Position numbers and translations under genes: made by a program. DNA of 64,000 nucleotides from UBA10364 sp049611965 (GTDB lineage Bacteria; Bacteroidota; Bacteroidia; Flavobacteriales; Schleiferiaceae). Under the pieces are notes generated by a model. The model saw only the letters and a program-made list of their open reading frames with translations, did not search any database and was not told the DNA's origin. Location: the NCBI GenBank assembly GCA_049611965.1, contig JBMZBC010000002.1:1-64000 (forward strand). The letters are read 5' to 3'. The first letter of the stretch is position 1, and each line of letters opens with the position of its first letter. Of the stretch, positions 33,229 to 42,387 are shown piece by piece.

Positions 33229-34167
33229 ATGATTAAGCCACTCTTTCCGTTTCGAAAACTGCTGGATATCGCTGAAGAGGTACCTAAAAAAATCCTCTCA
33301 AATTGCTTTTCGAGGTTACCTGATAAAGTAAAAATTTCCGTTAGCGGGGATTACGAGGTTTACCTAATCGACCCGGAAACACAGGCAGACCGTATCATGG
33401 AAGAAATTGGCAGGTTAAGAGAAATCACTTTTCGTGCTGTTGGAGAAGGTACCGGAAATGACCGAGACCTAGATGAATACGACAGTTATTTCCATCATCT
33501 AGTGCTGTGGGACAGTAAAGCTCAAATTATTGTTGGGTCGTATAGAATAGGTATCGGGCCAGAGATTTACGCGAATAAGGGCATCAAAGGATTTTACATT
33601 AGAAGCCTTTTCAAGATTAAACCAGGAGGTCACTATTTAATGCGCGAAGGTATTGAAATGGGACGCGCCTTTATTCGTGAGGAATATCAAATGCGGCCTA
33701 CGCCATTATTCATTTTGTGGAAGTCAATTCTCAAGGTAGTTTTAGAACGTTCGGATATTAAATACATCTTTGGTAGCGTAAGTATTTCGAACACCTTTTC
33801 CCAAACTTCTCGAAGTTTATTATCGGCCTACATTAAGAAGTATTACTTCGATGCTGAATATGCTCAGTACGTAAAACCAAAGACGGAGTACATAGCAAAA
33901 TTGAACCCAATCTCGCATCAAATTTTAGAAAGCGCAAAGCCGAATCAAATTAAAGATTTAGAAAAAATGGTTCGCAAATTTGAACCTGCTGGTGTGCGCT
34001 TCCCGGTGCTTATAAAAAAATACCTCAGTCAAAATGCTCGCGTTGTTGGCTTCAACGTTGATCCAAAGTTCGGAAACTCACTGGACGGTTTTATGTATAT
34101 CAACATCAACCACTTGCCAGAGAAAACACTCAATCAGGTTATCGACGAACTTGAGAAAGCACTTTAG
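33229..34167 (+). CDS. GNAT-fold N-acyltransferase (OlsB/GlsB-like, amino lipid synthesis)
   Basis: A 312-residue protein of the OlsB/hemolysin-type N-acyltransferase group. The core is LREITFRAVGEGTGNDRDLDEYDSYFHHLVLWD, with the conserved R-x-x-x-F-R and the D-x-D-x-x-D-x-x-x-H-L segment, followed by YIRSLFKI and EMGRAFI. In Bacteroides, GlsB proteins of this type add 3-hydroxy fatty acids to glycine; OlsB acts on ornithine. The amino acid acceptor here is unknown, and the O-acyltransferase partner is not adjacent. ATG 33229 is chosen over TTG 33199, which would put coding sequence through the inverted repeat. The end overlaps the convergent dehydrogenase by 29 bases. Confidence 0.75.
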   Translation: MIKPLFPFRKLLDIAEEVPKKILSNCFSRLPDKVKISVSGDYEVYLIDPETQADRIMEEIGRLREITFRAVGEGTGNDRDLDEYDSYFHHLVLWDSKAQIIVGSYRIGIGPEIYANKGIKGFYIRSLFKIKPGGHYLMREGIEMGRAFIREEYQMRPTPLFILWKSILKVVLERSDIKYIFGSVSISNTFSQTSRSLLSAYIKKYYFDAEYAQYVKPKTEYIAKLNPISHQILESAKPNQIKDLEKMVRKFEPAGVRFPVLIKKYLSQNARVVGFNVDPKFGNSLDGFMYININHLPEKTLNQVIDELEKAL

Positions 34168-35080
34168 CCGCTAATCCGCGGCCCATTTTTTCAAAGCTCT
34201 CCTTGGTCCAACCTGCGATATGCGGACTCAAGAGCACATTTTCACGCTGCAGTAATCTATGTAAAGTCCGAGGCAATTCGTCTTCAAACAAGCTCGTAAA
34301 GCTCGATTTCTCATATTCCAGAACATCCAGACCTGCACTCAGCACCTTGCCTTCATCCATCGCTGCCAATAAATCGTTTGTCTTCAAAATAGGTCCACGG
34401 GCTGTATTGATAAAGTGAATCGGCTTCGCAAAACCATTAAAGAACTGCGCATCGGCTAACCCTCGAGTCTCGTTTGTCAATGGCAAATGCAAACTAACCA
34501 CGTCAGCTCTTCTTTGCAATTCTACTAAACTCACTTCCGTCACTCCATCAGGAGCATATCCAGATTTGTACTTATCATAAGCCAACACCTTCACACCCAT
34601 AGCACTAAGTAACTGAGCAAATTCGCTGCCCATAACCCCGTAACCAATGACCCCAACAGTCAAGGATTGCAATTCCCGGCCTTTGTTAGGTTCACGCAAC
34701 CACTTGCCTTCCTTAATCTCCCTGTGAACACGCGGAAGATGGTTCAGCAAACTGAGCAACATGCCCAGCGCGTGTTCTGCCACTGCACGCGCATTCCCTT
34801 CGGGAACGCGCTGGCACGAAATACCGCGCTTTTCCGCTTCGAGAAGGTCTATATTCTCTAAACCCGCCCCAAGGCGACCGATGACTTTCAATGAAGGGAA
34901 TTGGCTTAAAAAATGTGCATCAACACGCATGCGAGAGCGGATGATTAATACTTCTGCATCATTATGGTATGCGGCTAATTCTTCCAGGGGCGCAGAATAC
35001 TCCCGCACCAGAGTGAGACCGCCCGCTTGCAAATCTTGCTCTAGGAACGGATGGGTATCGTCAAGGAGGAGCGCCTTCAT
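34139..35080 (-). CDS. D-isomer 2-hydroxyacid dehydrogenase (phosphoglycerate dehydrogenase-like)
   Basis: A 313-residue NAD-dependent enzyme of the SerA/formate-type family. N-terminal catalytic half with VIGRLGAGLENIDLLEA, NAD-binding GVIGYGVMGSEFAQLL (about residues 140-155), VVSLHLPLTNETRGL, FINTARGP (catalytic Arg region) and LSPHIAGWTKES with the catalytic His. No ACT domain, so it is the short SerA form or a related 2-hydroxyacid dehydrogenase. Start ATG 35080 overlaps the mgtE stop (TAATG). Confidence 0.87.
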   Translation of the reverse strand: MKALLLDDTHPFLEQDLQAGGLTLVREYSAPLEELAAYHNDAEVLIIRSRMRVDAHFLSQFPSLKVIGRLGAGLENIDLLEAEKRGISCQRVPEGNARAVAEHALGMLLSLLNHLPRVHREIKEGKWLREPNKGRELQSLTVGVIGYGVMGSEFAQLLSAMGVKVLAYDKYKSGYAPDGVTEVSLVELQRRADVVSLHLPLTNETRGLADAQFFNGFAKPIHFINTARGPILKTNDLLAAMDEGKVLSAGLDVLEYEKSSFTSLFEDELPRTLHRLLQRENVLLSPHIAGWTKESFEKMGRGLAAKVLSQVRR

Positions 35081-36423
35081 TAGTATCCGATAATCAATCG
35101 GCCAATTTGAAAATAGATGATCAAGCCAATCACGTCGTTTGCAGTTGTGATGAATGGCCCAGTTGCCAAGGCTGCATCGACTTTAAACTTATCGAGCATC
35201 AATGGAATAAAGGTTCCAAAGAGTGAGGCAAAAACAATCACGGTAAGTAGCGAAGTACTCACAGTTAAGGTGATGAGCTGATCGTATCCCAAAAGCAATC
35301 CTGCGCCGTACATCACTAGGGATAAGATGAGACCGTTGAACAAACCCACAGCCAATTCCTTGGTCAATTTCTTAATAATATTGTTCTCCTTTCTGTCGCT
35401 GGCCAAGGCTTGTACAACAATCGCCGAAGATTGTACACCCACATTACCCGCCATTGCTGCAATCAGCGGCATGAAAAAAGCCAATGCAGGAACCAACTGA
35501 ATGTCCTCTTCGTTTTTTCCAATGATTAAGGCAACAATGAGTCCACCAAAGAGTCCAATTAACAGCCATGGAATACGCGCACGGGTAACCTCATATACGC
35601 TATCGTCGCTTTCAACCTCATCGGTAAGACCCGAGGCCAATTGGTAATCGCGCTCGGCTTCTTCACGAATGAAATCAACCACATCGTCCAAGGTAATTCG
35701 ACCAAGAAGCTCTCCGGCGGCATTCACCACAGGAATGACAAACAGATCGTATTTCTGCATCATATTGGCCACCTCCTCCGCTGGAGTGGTACTGAGTACA
35801 GTATGTTCTATCGGGCGGTACAGCTCAGAAATAGGAGCCGTGCGTTGCGCGGTCAAGAGCTTCTTTAAGCTCAATGTTCCGACTAAAATATCATTATCAT
35901 CGACAACGTAAACAGCGTGGACACGGTCAATGTGTTCTGCCTGAGAACGCATAGCGGCCACACAGCGAATGGCGGTAAGACTTTGGTTCACCACAACAAG
36001 CTCGGTTGCCATCAAGGCACCAGCAGTATCTTCTTCGTGCGTAAGTAGTTGGGCAATTTTCTTGGCTTGCTCCACATCTTCCACTTGAGAAAGAACCTCT
36101 TTGGTCATGTCCTCCGGAAGTTCAGAAAGCATATCCGCAGCATCATCGGAATCCATATTCCCGACCAACTCTTGGGCAATTTCCTCTGTAGAATAGGTGG
36201 CTACCAGCTCGCCACGTTCCTCCTCATCAAACTCAACAAGGATATTTGCGGCCAATTCAGGATCGATCTTCTCAAAGAAAGCCGAGCGTTCTTCTGCGAC
36301 GAATGTCTCTAGCACCTCCGCCATATCAGCAGGGTGGATACCTTCAATGATTTGCGCGAACTCAGCCTCATTGGTCTCCCCTAAGGCTTTCACTATACGC
36401 GCTCTAATGCTCATTTCTTCCAT
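35080..36423 (-). CDS. mgtE: magnesium transporter MgtE
   Basis: A 447-residue dimeric inner-membrane Mg2+ channel. MgtE_N helical domain about 1-125 (HPADMAEVLE, DSDDAADMLSELPEDM), two CBS domains about 130-250 (the second with ELLGRITLDDVVDFI), a connecting helix, and five transmembrane helices from about 285 on, including GNVGVQSSAIVVQALA and the ending TANDVIGLIIYFQIG. The cytoplasmic acidic domains gate the channel by Mg2+. It overlaps the rsmA stop by 20 bases (an ATG at 36414 is also possible). Confidence 0.95.
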   Translation of the reverse strand: MEEMSIRARIVKALGETNEAEFAQIIEGIHPADMAEVLETFVAEERSAFFEKIDPELAANILVEFDEEERGELVATYSTEEIAQELVGNMDSDDAADMLSELPEDMTKEVLSQVEDVEQAKKIAQLLTHEEDTAGALMATELVVVNQSLTAIRCVAAMRSQAEHIDRVHAVYVVDDNDILVGTLSLKKLLTAQRTAPISELYRPIEHTVLSTTPAEEVANMMQKYDLFVIPVVNAAGELLGRITLDDVVDFIREEAERDYQLASGLTDEVESDDSVYEVTRARIPWLLIGLFGGLIVALIIGKNEEDIQLVPALAFFMPLIAAMAGNVGVQSSAIVVQALASDRKENNIIKKLTKELAVGLFNGLILSLVMYGAGLLLGYDQLITLTVSTSLLTVIVFASLFGTFIPLMLDKFKVDAALATGPFITTANDVIGLIIYFQIGRLIIGY

Positions 36424-37195
36424 CTTCGATCGCAGTTAAAAGTTCAACAAATTCTGTGTGAGACAATTGCTCTGCTCGCTTGCTAAGATACGGATGCTCG
36501 AAGCCTTCTGGCAAGTTAAGCACTTTCAAGGCATTGCGCAGGGTTTTTCTTCTCATGCCGAAAGCAGCCTTCACTCCACGTTTCAAAAGCTTGAAATCTA
36601 TATCCGGATCTTCGGCCTTGCGCACCATATGCATCACTCCACTATCTACCTTCGGAGGAGGGTTAAACACACCTGGTGGCACGGTAAAATCATAGGTCAA
36701 ATCATAGTAGGCTTGACAAAGCACTGAAAGGATTCCATAGGTTTTATTTCCCGGTGGCGAACACAAGCGCTGAGCGACCTCCTTTTGGAACATCCCTCCA
36801 AAAAGTGGAATTTGATCCATGTGTTCCAACACCTTAAAAACAATCTGCGAACTGATGTTGTACGGGAAGTTTCCCACCAAGGCGAATTTCTCGTCGCCAA
36901 ACGTTTTCGAAGGGTTCCATCTTAGGAAATCTTCTTCTAGAATACGGGCACTTAAGGTATTGTAATGTGCTTTGAGATAGCTGACGCTCTCGTCGTCAAT
37001 CTCTACGACCCAAGTCTCAATAGAGGGATTGTCCAGCAAGTATTTGGTCATTACACCCATGCCTGGACCAATTTCTAAGACCTTTTCAACGCCTTCGAAA
37101 GGGACGACATTAGCAATTCGTTCTGCAATGCTTTCGTCCTTTAAAAAGTGTTGACCTAGGTACTTTTTTGCACGTACTTGACCTCTATTGTTCAT
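36404..37195 (-). CDS. rsmA: 16S rRNA (adenine1518/1519-N6) dimethyltransferase
   Basis: A 263-residue enzyme (KsgA) that dimethylates two adjacent adenosines near the 3' end of 16S rRNA. Motifs: KKYLGQHFLKDESIAERI, SAM-binding VLEIGPGMGVMTKYLL, VVEIDDESV, catalytic NFPYNIS, then VPPGVFNPPPKVDSG. ATG 37195 is chosen, because the promoter element TACCTTTG ends four bases before it; the longer open frame upstream runs through the fbp 5' region on the other strand and has no family similarity. First gene of rsmA-mgtE-dehydrogenase. Confidence 0.95.
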   Translation of the reverse strand: MNNRGQVRAKKYLGQHFLKDESIAERIANVVPFEGVEKVLEIGPGMGVMTKYLLDNPSIETWVVEIDDESVSYLKAHYNTLSARILEEDFLRWNPSKTFGDEKFALVGNFPYNISSQIVFKVLEHMDQIPLFGGMFQKEVAQRLCSPPGNKTYGILSVLCQAYYDLTYDFTVPPGVFNPPPKVDSGVMHMVRKAEDPDIDFKLLKRGVKAAFGMRRKTLRNALKVLNLPEGFEHPYLSKRAEQLSHTEFVELLTAIEDGRNEH

Positions 37196-37199
37196 GTTG

Positions 37200-37207
37200 C
37201 AAAGGTA
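37200..37207 (-). promoter_or_regulatory. -7 element, rsmA operon (leaderless type)
   Basis: TACCTTTG on the minus strand, then four bases (CAAC), then the rsmA ATG at 37195. It is the same octamer and spacing as copA. Confidence 0.6.
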
Positions 37208-37283
37208 GTGCTTTGTAACGGCCTTCGTCTCATTCATTAACCGTAACTTAGTATCACCTATTACAGAACTAATACCACTGACC

Positions 37284-38297
37284 ATGGTACAACCAACCAC
37301 CCTCGGCGAGTTTATCGTCGAAAACCAGAAGGATTTTCCCTTCGCAACGGGCGATTTATCGCACCTACTCACCTCTATTCGCTTGGCCGCAAAAGTGGTC
37401 AATCGGGAAATCAACAAAGCTGGATTAGCAGATATCCTAGGCGCTATGGGCCAGGATAATGTCCAAGGCGAGGCCCAACAAAAACTCGATGTAATGGCCA
37501 ACGACACCTTCATGCGAGCCTTGCGTTCCATGGGACAAGTATGTGGTGTAGGCTCCGAAGAAGAAGAGCATTACATAAGCTTTGACGACGATATTCACAG
37601 CGATGCGAAATACGTGGTTTTGATGGACCCGCTTGATGGATCTAGCAACATCGATGTCAACGTAAGCGTGGGGACTATTTTCTCTATTTACCGCAGAATT
37701 ACCCCGACAGGAACACCGGTGACCTTGGAAGATTTCTTGCAGCCCGGCGATGCCCAAGTTGCCGCTGGATATGTTGTTTATGGCTCTTCCACAATGCTTG
37801 TTTACACTACCGGAAATGGTGTAAATGGCTTTACGTTAGATCCATCCATTGGGGTGTTTTGTTTGTCGCACAGGGACATGCAGATTCCAAAATCGGGCAA
37901 TATCTACAGTGTAAACGAAGGAAATTATGTGCATTTCCCGCAAGGGGTAAAGGAATATATCAAGTACTGCCAGCAATACGATGAGGCAACCGGTAGGCCC
38001 TATACCTCGAGATATATTGGCTCCTTAGTTTCCGATTTTCATCGCAATCTTATCAAAGGTGGGGTGTATCTTTACCCCACAGGAACAATGGCACCTAACG
38101 GTAAGCTACGCCTGTTGTACGAGTGCAACCCACTCGCATTTATTGTTGAACAAGCAGGCGGTACTGCCACGAACGGTAAACAGCGAATTTTAGAACTCCA
38201 ACCTAGCGAATTGCACGAGCGAGTTCCATTCTTCATCGGTTCACCGGAAATGGTGGATATGGCCCATGCGTTTTTACGCAGGTACGAAGAAGAATAG
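37284..38297 (+). CDS. fbp: fructose-1,6-bisphosphatase, class I
   Basis: A 337-residue gluconeogenic enzyme removing the C1 phosphate of fructose-1,6-bisphosphate. Family features: NVQGEAQQKLDVMAND (metal/AMP region), GSEEEEH, the metal site VVLMDPLDGSSNIDVNVSVGTIFSI, and RLLYECNPLAFIVEQAGG near the C-terminus. Together with acs it supports growth on acetate or peptides. Promoter not clear; it is divergent from rsmA by 88 bases and followed by mfd after three bases. Confidence 0.96.
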   Translation: MVQPTTLGEFIVENQKDFPFATGDLSHLLTSIRLAAKVVNREINKAGLADILGAMGQDNVQGEAQQKLDVMANDTFMRALRSMGQVCGVGSEEEEHYISFDDDIHSDAKYVVLMDPLDGSSNIDVNVSVGTIFSIYRRITPTGTPVTLEDFLQPGDAQVAAGYVVYGSSTMLVYTTGNGVNGFTLDPSIGVFCLSHRDMQIPKSGNIYSVNEGNYVHFPQGVKEYIKYCQQYDEATGRPYTSRYIGSLVSDFHRNLIKGGVYLYPTGTMAPNGKLRLLYECNPLAFIVEQAGGTATNGKQRILELQPSELHERVPFFIGSPEMVDMAHAFLRRYEEE

Positions 38298-38300
38298 AAC

Positions 38301-41300
38301 TTGGAAATAGCAGATTTACTATCCCGCTACCACAGCCACCCTTTAGTTGAACAGCTCACCACAGCCCATGGTGCAAAGCAGAATGTTGCCTTAGGATTTA
38401 ATGCAGCCGGAGGCTCTCATGCAGCCGTGTTAGCCGCTGCAACCTACGAGCGGACGGGAGGTATGCAATTCATCATCACCAACAGCAAGGAAGAGGCCGC
38501 CTACATTCAGAACGACATTGAAAAGTTGCTCCCTTCTGTAAAGAGCTACTTCTACCCTGCATCCTACCGCAGACCGTATGAGGTAGAAACCACGGATAAT
38601 GCGAACGTGTTGCTCCGTGCGGAGGTGTTGAACCACCTAAGTGCGCGCCGAAAGGCTCCTATTCTCATTTCTTACCCCGATGCCTTATTCGAGAAGGTGG
38701 TGACGAAAAAGGAATTGGAAACCAATACTCTTAAAGTGAATCTTGGGGATCAGCTAAGTCTGGATTTCCTCAATGAAACGCTATTTGAATACCAGTTTGA
38801 ACGCGTAGATTTTGTCGTTCAACCGGGCCAATTCTCCGTTCGTGGCGGCATCGTGGATATTTTCTCTTTTTCCAAAGACCATCCGTACCGGGTAGAGTTC
38901 TTTGACGACGAGGTAGAGAGCATTCGCTTCTTCGACATTGAAACTCAGCGTACCGTAGGCAAGGCAACTAAAATGAGCATTGTCCCTAACGTAGAGAACA
39001 AAACGTTTTTGGAAAGTCGCGCCTCGCTGCTGAGTTACCTCCCTAAGGAAACACAACTCTGGATGGACACTCCATCCATGGCGGTGGCAAAGCTTGACCG
39101 ATTGATGGAGCTTGCCCACGAGCGTTACGAGGAACTTGGAGATACGGTTCATCGTGCAGCACCGGGAGAGCTTTTTATCAGTGGAGATGCATTAAAGCGG
39201 GGCTTACTAGAATTTTCCCGCGTCGAATACGGACGGAGTGAATGGACTTCAGAAAAATTGGAGAGCAAGGCTTTGCCACAAAGGGCGTTCAACAAAGATT
39301 TCCAGCTCTTGGCCCAGACCTTATTGCGCAGCGAAAAGGAAGGCATTGAAACCGTATTAATGTGTTCGAACCCGAAGCAGATTGAGCGCTTCTACGCGAT
39401 ATTCGAGGACTTGGAATTGGCGCCAAAGTATGAAACCACGGTGGGTGCATTGCATGAAGGGTTCGAAGATGAATTGGCCAAGACGTACCTCTATACCGAT
39501 CATGAAATTTTCGACCGTTACCAACGATTCAACATCAAAAACGGTGCGAAAAAGAAACAGGCCATCACCCTCGAGCAGCTCAATGCGCTTGAGTTTGGGG
39601 ATTATGTGACGCACGTGGACCACGGGGTTGGGAAATTCGGTGGACTGCAGAAGGTCGATAACAACGGGAAAATTCAAGAGGCCATCAAGCTCGTTTACCG
39701 CGACAACGACATTCTTTATGTGAGCATCCACTCCCTGCATAAGATCAGCAAATACAACGGCAAAGACGGGACCGCACCTACCCTTCACAAGCTTGGGTCA
39801 GCGCAGTGGCAAACCCTGAAGAAAAAGACGAAAGCGAAGGTGAAAAAGATTGCCTTCGATCTGATCCAGTTGTACGCCAAACGCCGCGAAGCCATCGGTT
39901 TCCAATGTGCGCCGGACGGGTACTTGCAGCATGAGTTGGAGGCGAGCTTCCTCTTTGAGGATACTCCGGACCAGATGTCCGCCACGGAAGCCATCAAGAA
40001 GGATATGGAGAGTCCGATGCCTATGGACCGACTCATCTGTGGAGATGTAGGCTTCGGAAAAACAGAAATAGCCATACGTGCCGCTTTTAAAGCGGTTGCT
40101 AATGGCAAGCAGGTGGCTGTATTGGTACCTACAACCGTGCTTGCCTTCCAGCACTTTAAGACCTTCACTAAACGACTGGACGGATTCCTGGTAAACGTAG
40201 ATTACATCAACAGGTTCCGAACCGCCGGTCAGCAGCGCGAGACCTTAAAGAAGCTTTCGGAGGGAAAGGTGGACATCCTAATTGGCACCCACAAACTAGT
40301 GAGTAAGAGCGTCGAATTCAAAGACCTTGGCCTATTGATCATTGACGAAGAGCAGAAGTTTGGTGTGGGTGTGAAGGACAAGATTAAAACACTCAAGGTC
40401 AATGTAGACACCCTTACCCTGACGGCAACCCCTATACCGCGTACCCTGCAGTTTTCACTAATGGCAGCGCGAGATTTGAGTGTGATGACAACACCTCCGC
40501 CGAACAGACAGCCTATTGAAACGGAGTTGGTCGGGTTTAATGAGGAAGGCATCCGCGATGCGATCAGCTATGAGATTCAGCGCGGCGGCCAGGTGTTCTT
40601 CATCAATAACCGGGTGAGTAATATTGGGGAGGTCGCTGGTATGGTGAACCGATTGGTTCCGGATGCCCGCGTAGCCATTGGCCACGGACAGATGGAGGGT
40701 AAAAAACTTGAGAAGGTCATGCTCGACTTCATGGACGGAAAGTACGATGTACTGGTGGCTACTTCTATTATTGAAAGTGGGCTGGACGTGCCAAACGCAA
40801 ATACAATCATCATCAATAACGCGAACCACTTTGGGATGTCTGATTTACACCAGATGCGCGGTCGTGTGGGGCGCTCCAACAAGAAGGCGTTTTGTAAGTT
40901 GATCACCCCTCCAATGAGTACCTTGACCGACGAGGCACGAAAAAGATTGCGTGCGCTCGAGCAATTCACTGATCTGGGTTCAGGGTTCAAGATTGCTATG
41001 AAAGATCTAGAAATTCGCGGAGCTGGCGATATGCTAGGTGGTGAACAGAGCGGATTTATCACGGATATGGGCTTTGATACCTACCAGAAGATTTTGGCGG
41101 AAGCTGTAAAGGAATTGAAGGAGAACGAATTCAAAGACCTCTATGAAAAAGAGAACAGAGACAAGGGATCCGATTTTGTAGACGAAGTCCAGATTGATAC
41201 GGACATGGAATTATTGATTCCGGACAACTACGTGAATAACATTGAGGAGCGCCTAAAGCTGTACCAACGATTGGGTGAACTCACAGAGGAGGAGGATTTG

Positions 41301-41651
41301 CAGTTCTTTGAAATGGAACTGGAAGACCGATTCGGCCCTATCCCACCGTCTGTGGCAGCATTGCTCTATTCGGTACGCATCAAGTGGCTGGCCAAGCATA
41401 TTGGCTTCCAGAAACTCATTATCAAGATGGGCAAGTTTATCGGACACTTTGCAGCCGAGAACAACAGCGAGTATTACCAACTGCCTATTTTCTCTGCCAT
41501 CCTAGGCTATTTGCAGCGCAACCCGCGCAAGGTTCAAGTGAAACAAAAGGGAGAGAAACTCACCTTTGTCGCACAGAACATTATCGAATTACAAGACGTT
41601 CATCAGATGCTGAGCAGCATCGTCGAATTGGAAAAACCTGTAGAAGCATAA
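38301..41651 (+). CDS. mfd: transcription-repair coupling factor Mfd
   Basis: A 1116-residue ATP-dependent translocase that removes stalled RNA polymerase and recruits UvrA. Order: UvrB-like N-terminal modules (FYPASYRRPYE, VRGGIVDIFSFSKDHPYRVEFFDDEVESIRFF); RNA polymerase-interacting domain (EFGDYVTHVDHGVGKFGGL); helicase with GDVGFGKTEIA, IIDEEQKFGV, TATPIPRTL and the relay/TRG region GRVGRSNKKAFC; C-terminal D7. The start is TTG at 38301, three bases after the fbp stop; the next ATG is about 54 residues in and would cut into the conserved N-terminus. The stop overlaps the DinB-like start (TAATG). Confidence 0.95.
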   Translation: MEIADLLSRYHSHPLVEQLTTAHGAKQNVALGFNAAGGSHAAVLAAATYERTGGMQFIITNSKEEAAYIQNDIEKLLPSVKSYFYPASYRRPYEVETTDNANVLLRAEVLNHLSARRKAPILISYPDALFEKVVTKKELETNTLKVNLGDQLSLDFLNETLFEYQFERVDFVVQPGQFSVRGGIVDIFSFSKDHPYRVEFFDDEVESIRFFDIETQRTVGKATKMSIVPNVENKTFLESRASLLSYLPKETQLWMDTPSMAVAKLDRLMELAHERYEELGDTVHRAAPGELFISGDALKRGLLEFSRVEYGRSEWTSEKLESKALPQRAFNKDFQLLAQTLLRSEKEGIETVLMCSNPKQIERFYAIFEDLELAPKYETTVGALHEGFEDELAKTYLYTDHEIFDRYQRFNIKNGAKKKQAITLEQLNALEFGDYVTHVDHGVGKFGGLQKVDNNGKIQEAIKLVYRDNDILYVSIHSLHKISKYNGKDGTAPTLHKLGSAQWQTLKKKTKAKVKKIAFDLIQLYAKRREAIGFQCAPDGYLQHELEASFLFEDTPDQMSATEAIKKDMESPMPMDRLICGDVGFGKTEIAIRAAFKAVANGKQVAVLVPTTVLAFQHFKTFTKRLDGFLVNVDYINRFRTAGQQRETLKKLSEGKVDILIGTHKLVSKSVEFKDLGLLIIDEEQKFGVGVKDKIKTLKVNVDTLTLTATPIPRTLQFSLMAARDLSVMTTPPPNRQPIETELVGFNEEGIRDAISYEIQRGGQVFFINNRVSNIGEVAGMVNRLVPDARVAIGHGQMEGKKLEKVMLDFMDGKYDVLVATSIIESGLDVPNANTIIINNANHFGMSDLHQMRGRVGRSNKKAFCKLITPPMSTLTDEARKRLRALEQFTDLGSGFKIAMKDLEIRGAGDMLGGEQSGFITDMGFDTYQKILAEAVKELKENEFKDLYEKENRDKGSDFVDEVQIDTDMELLIPDNYVNNIEERLKLYQRLGELTEEEDLQFFEMELEDRFGPIPPSVAALLYSVRIKWLAKHIGFQKLIIKMGKFIGHFAAENNSEYYQLPIFSAILGYLQRNPRKVQVKQKGEKLTFVAQNIIELQDVHQMLSSIVELEKPVEA

Positions 41652-42289
41652 TGAAGGTTCAAGACTTTATTGATTCAAGATTGGCGGAATTGGCCAATTA
41701 TAAAAAGCAATTTGAAACTGCCTTTTACTTCCTTGAAGAGGACGAATTGTTCTTTATTCCCGAGGGCGAAAAGTGGTCTGCCATTGAGTGCATAGAGCAC
41801 ATCAATAATGTGAGTGAGGCTTATCTGCCACAGCTGACCAAGGTCTGTCAATCCGAAGAAGCTACTCAGAGTGAAGAACTCACACTTAGTTGGTTCCAGA
41901 AAAAGGCGCGCGGTTGGATGTCCCCACTCAGCAAACCTGAGGCGATAAAAATTCGTGCACCAAAGAAGCTGCAACCGCGACGCATTCAAAACCCAGAGCT
42001 CAAGCTGAGTGCACAGAAGGTAATGGAGAACTTCATTTCTGACCTAAGTCAGATAGAAAAGGTCTTGCGCATTATCCCCCACAGCCCTGAGCTCAGGAAT
42101 ACCAAAGTGATAAGCGCCGCTCCCCCTATTAAAGTCAAAACGTTGACTGGCTTAGAAATGATGGTGCCGCATATCGGTCGTCATTTGGAACAAGCCGAGC
42201 GCATTTTGAATGGCGGACGATTGGCCAAAGAGGCGCAGGTCGAGAACCCTGACCTGATTTTCCCGACACGTGAAGCAGAGAAAGAGTAA
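41651..42289 (+). CDS. DinB-like four-helix protein
   Basis: A 212-residue protein of the DinB/YfiT-like four-helix fold: VQDFIDSRLAELANYKKQFE, then EKWSAIECIEHINNVSEAYLPQL, which carries the first metal-binding His, and late MMVPHIGRHLEQAERIL with the HxxxH pair. Such proteins bind a metal and some are thiol-dependent transferases; the substrate is unknown. Its start overlaps the mfd stop (TAATG), so the two are co-translated; longer starts inside mfd are rejected. Followed by a two-way terminator. Confidence 0.82.
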   Translation: MKVQDFIDSRLAELANYKKQFETAFYFLEEDELFFIPEGEKWSAIECIEHINNVSEAYLPQLTKVCQSEEATQSEELTLSWFQKKARGWMSPLSKPEAIKIRAPKKLQPRRIQNPELKLSAQKVMENFISDLSQIEKVLRIIPHSPELRNTKVISAAPPIKVKTLTGLEMMVPHIGRHLEQAERILNGGRLAKEAQVENPDLIFPTREAEKE

Positions 42290-42330
42290 GGTACATTCAG
42301 CTGGAAAGACTGAATAAAAAAAACAACATA

Positions 42331-42366
42331 AAAAAACCCCTGCGGCCGTTGGCCGCAGGGGTTTTA
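42331..42366. terminator. bidirectional intrinsic terminator
   Basis: AAAACCCCTGCGGCC, loop GTT, GGCCGCAGGGGTTTT: a perfect 15-bp stem flanked by A runs and T runs, lying between the convergent DinB-like and PorP-SPOR genes and able to end both. Confidence 0.93.
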
Positions 42367-42387
42367 CTTGGATTATTTTTCCGACGA

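Noticed and set aside
37196..37531. Long N-terminal extension of rsmA
   Set aside because: The added 112 residues lie opposite fbp 5' DNA, beyond the exact TACCTTTG promoter, and before the conserved KKYLGQHFLKD start.
41384..41650. Longer DinB-like protein beginning inside mfd
   Set aside because: The extension is a frame-shadow of mfd; the TAATG junction gives a natural start at 41651.
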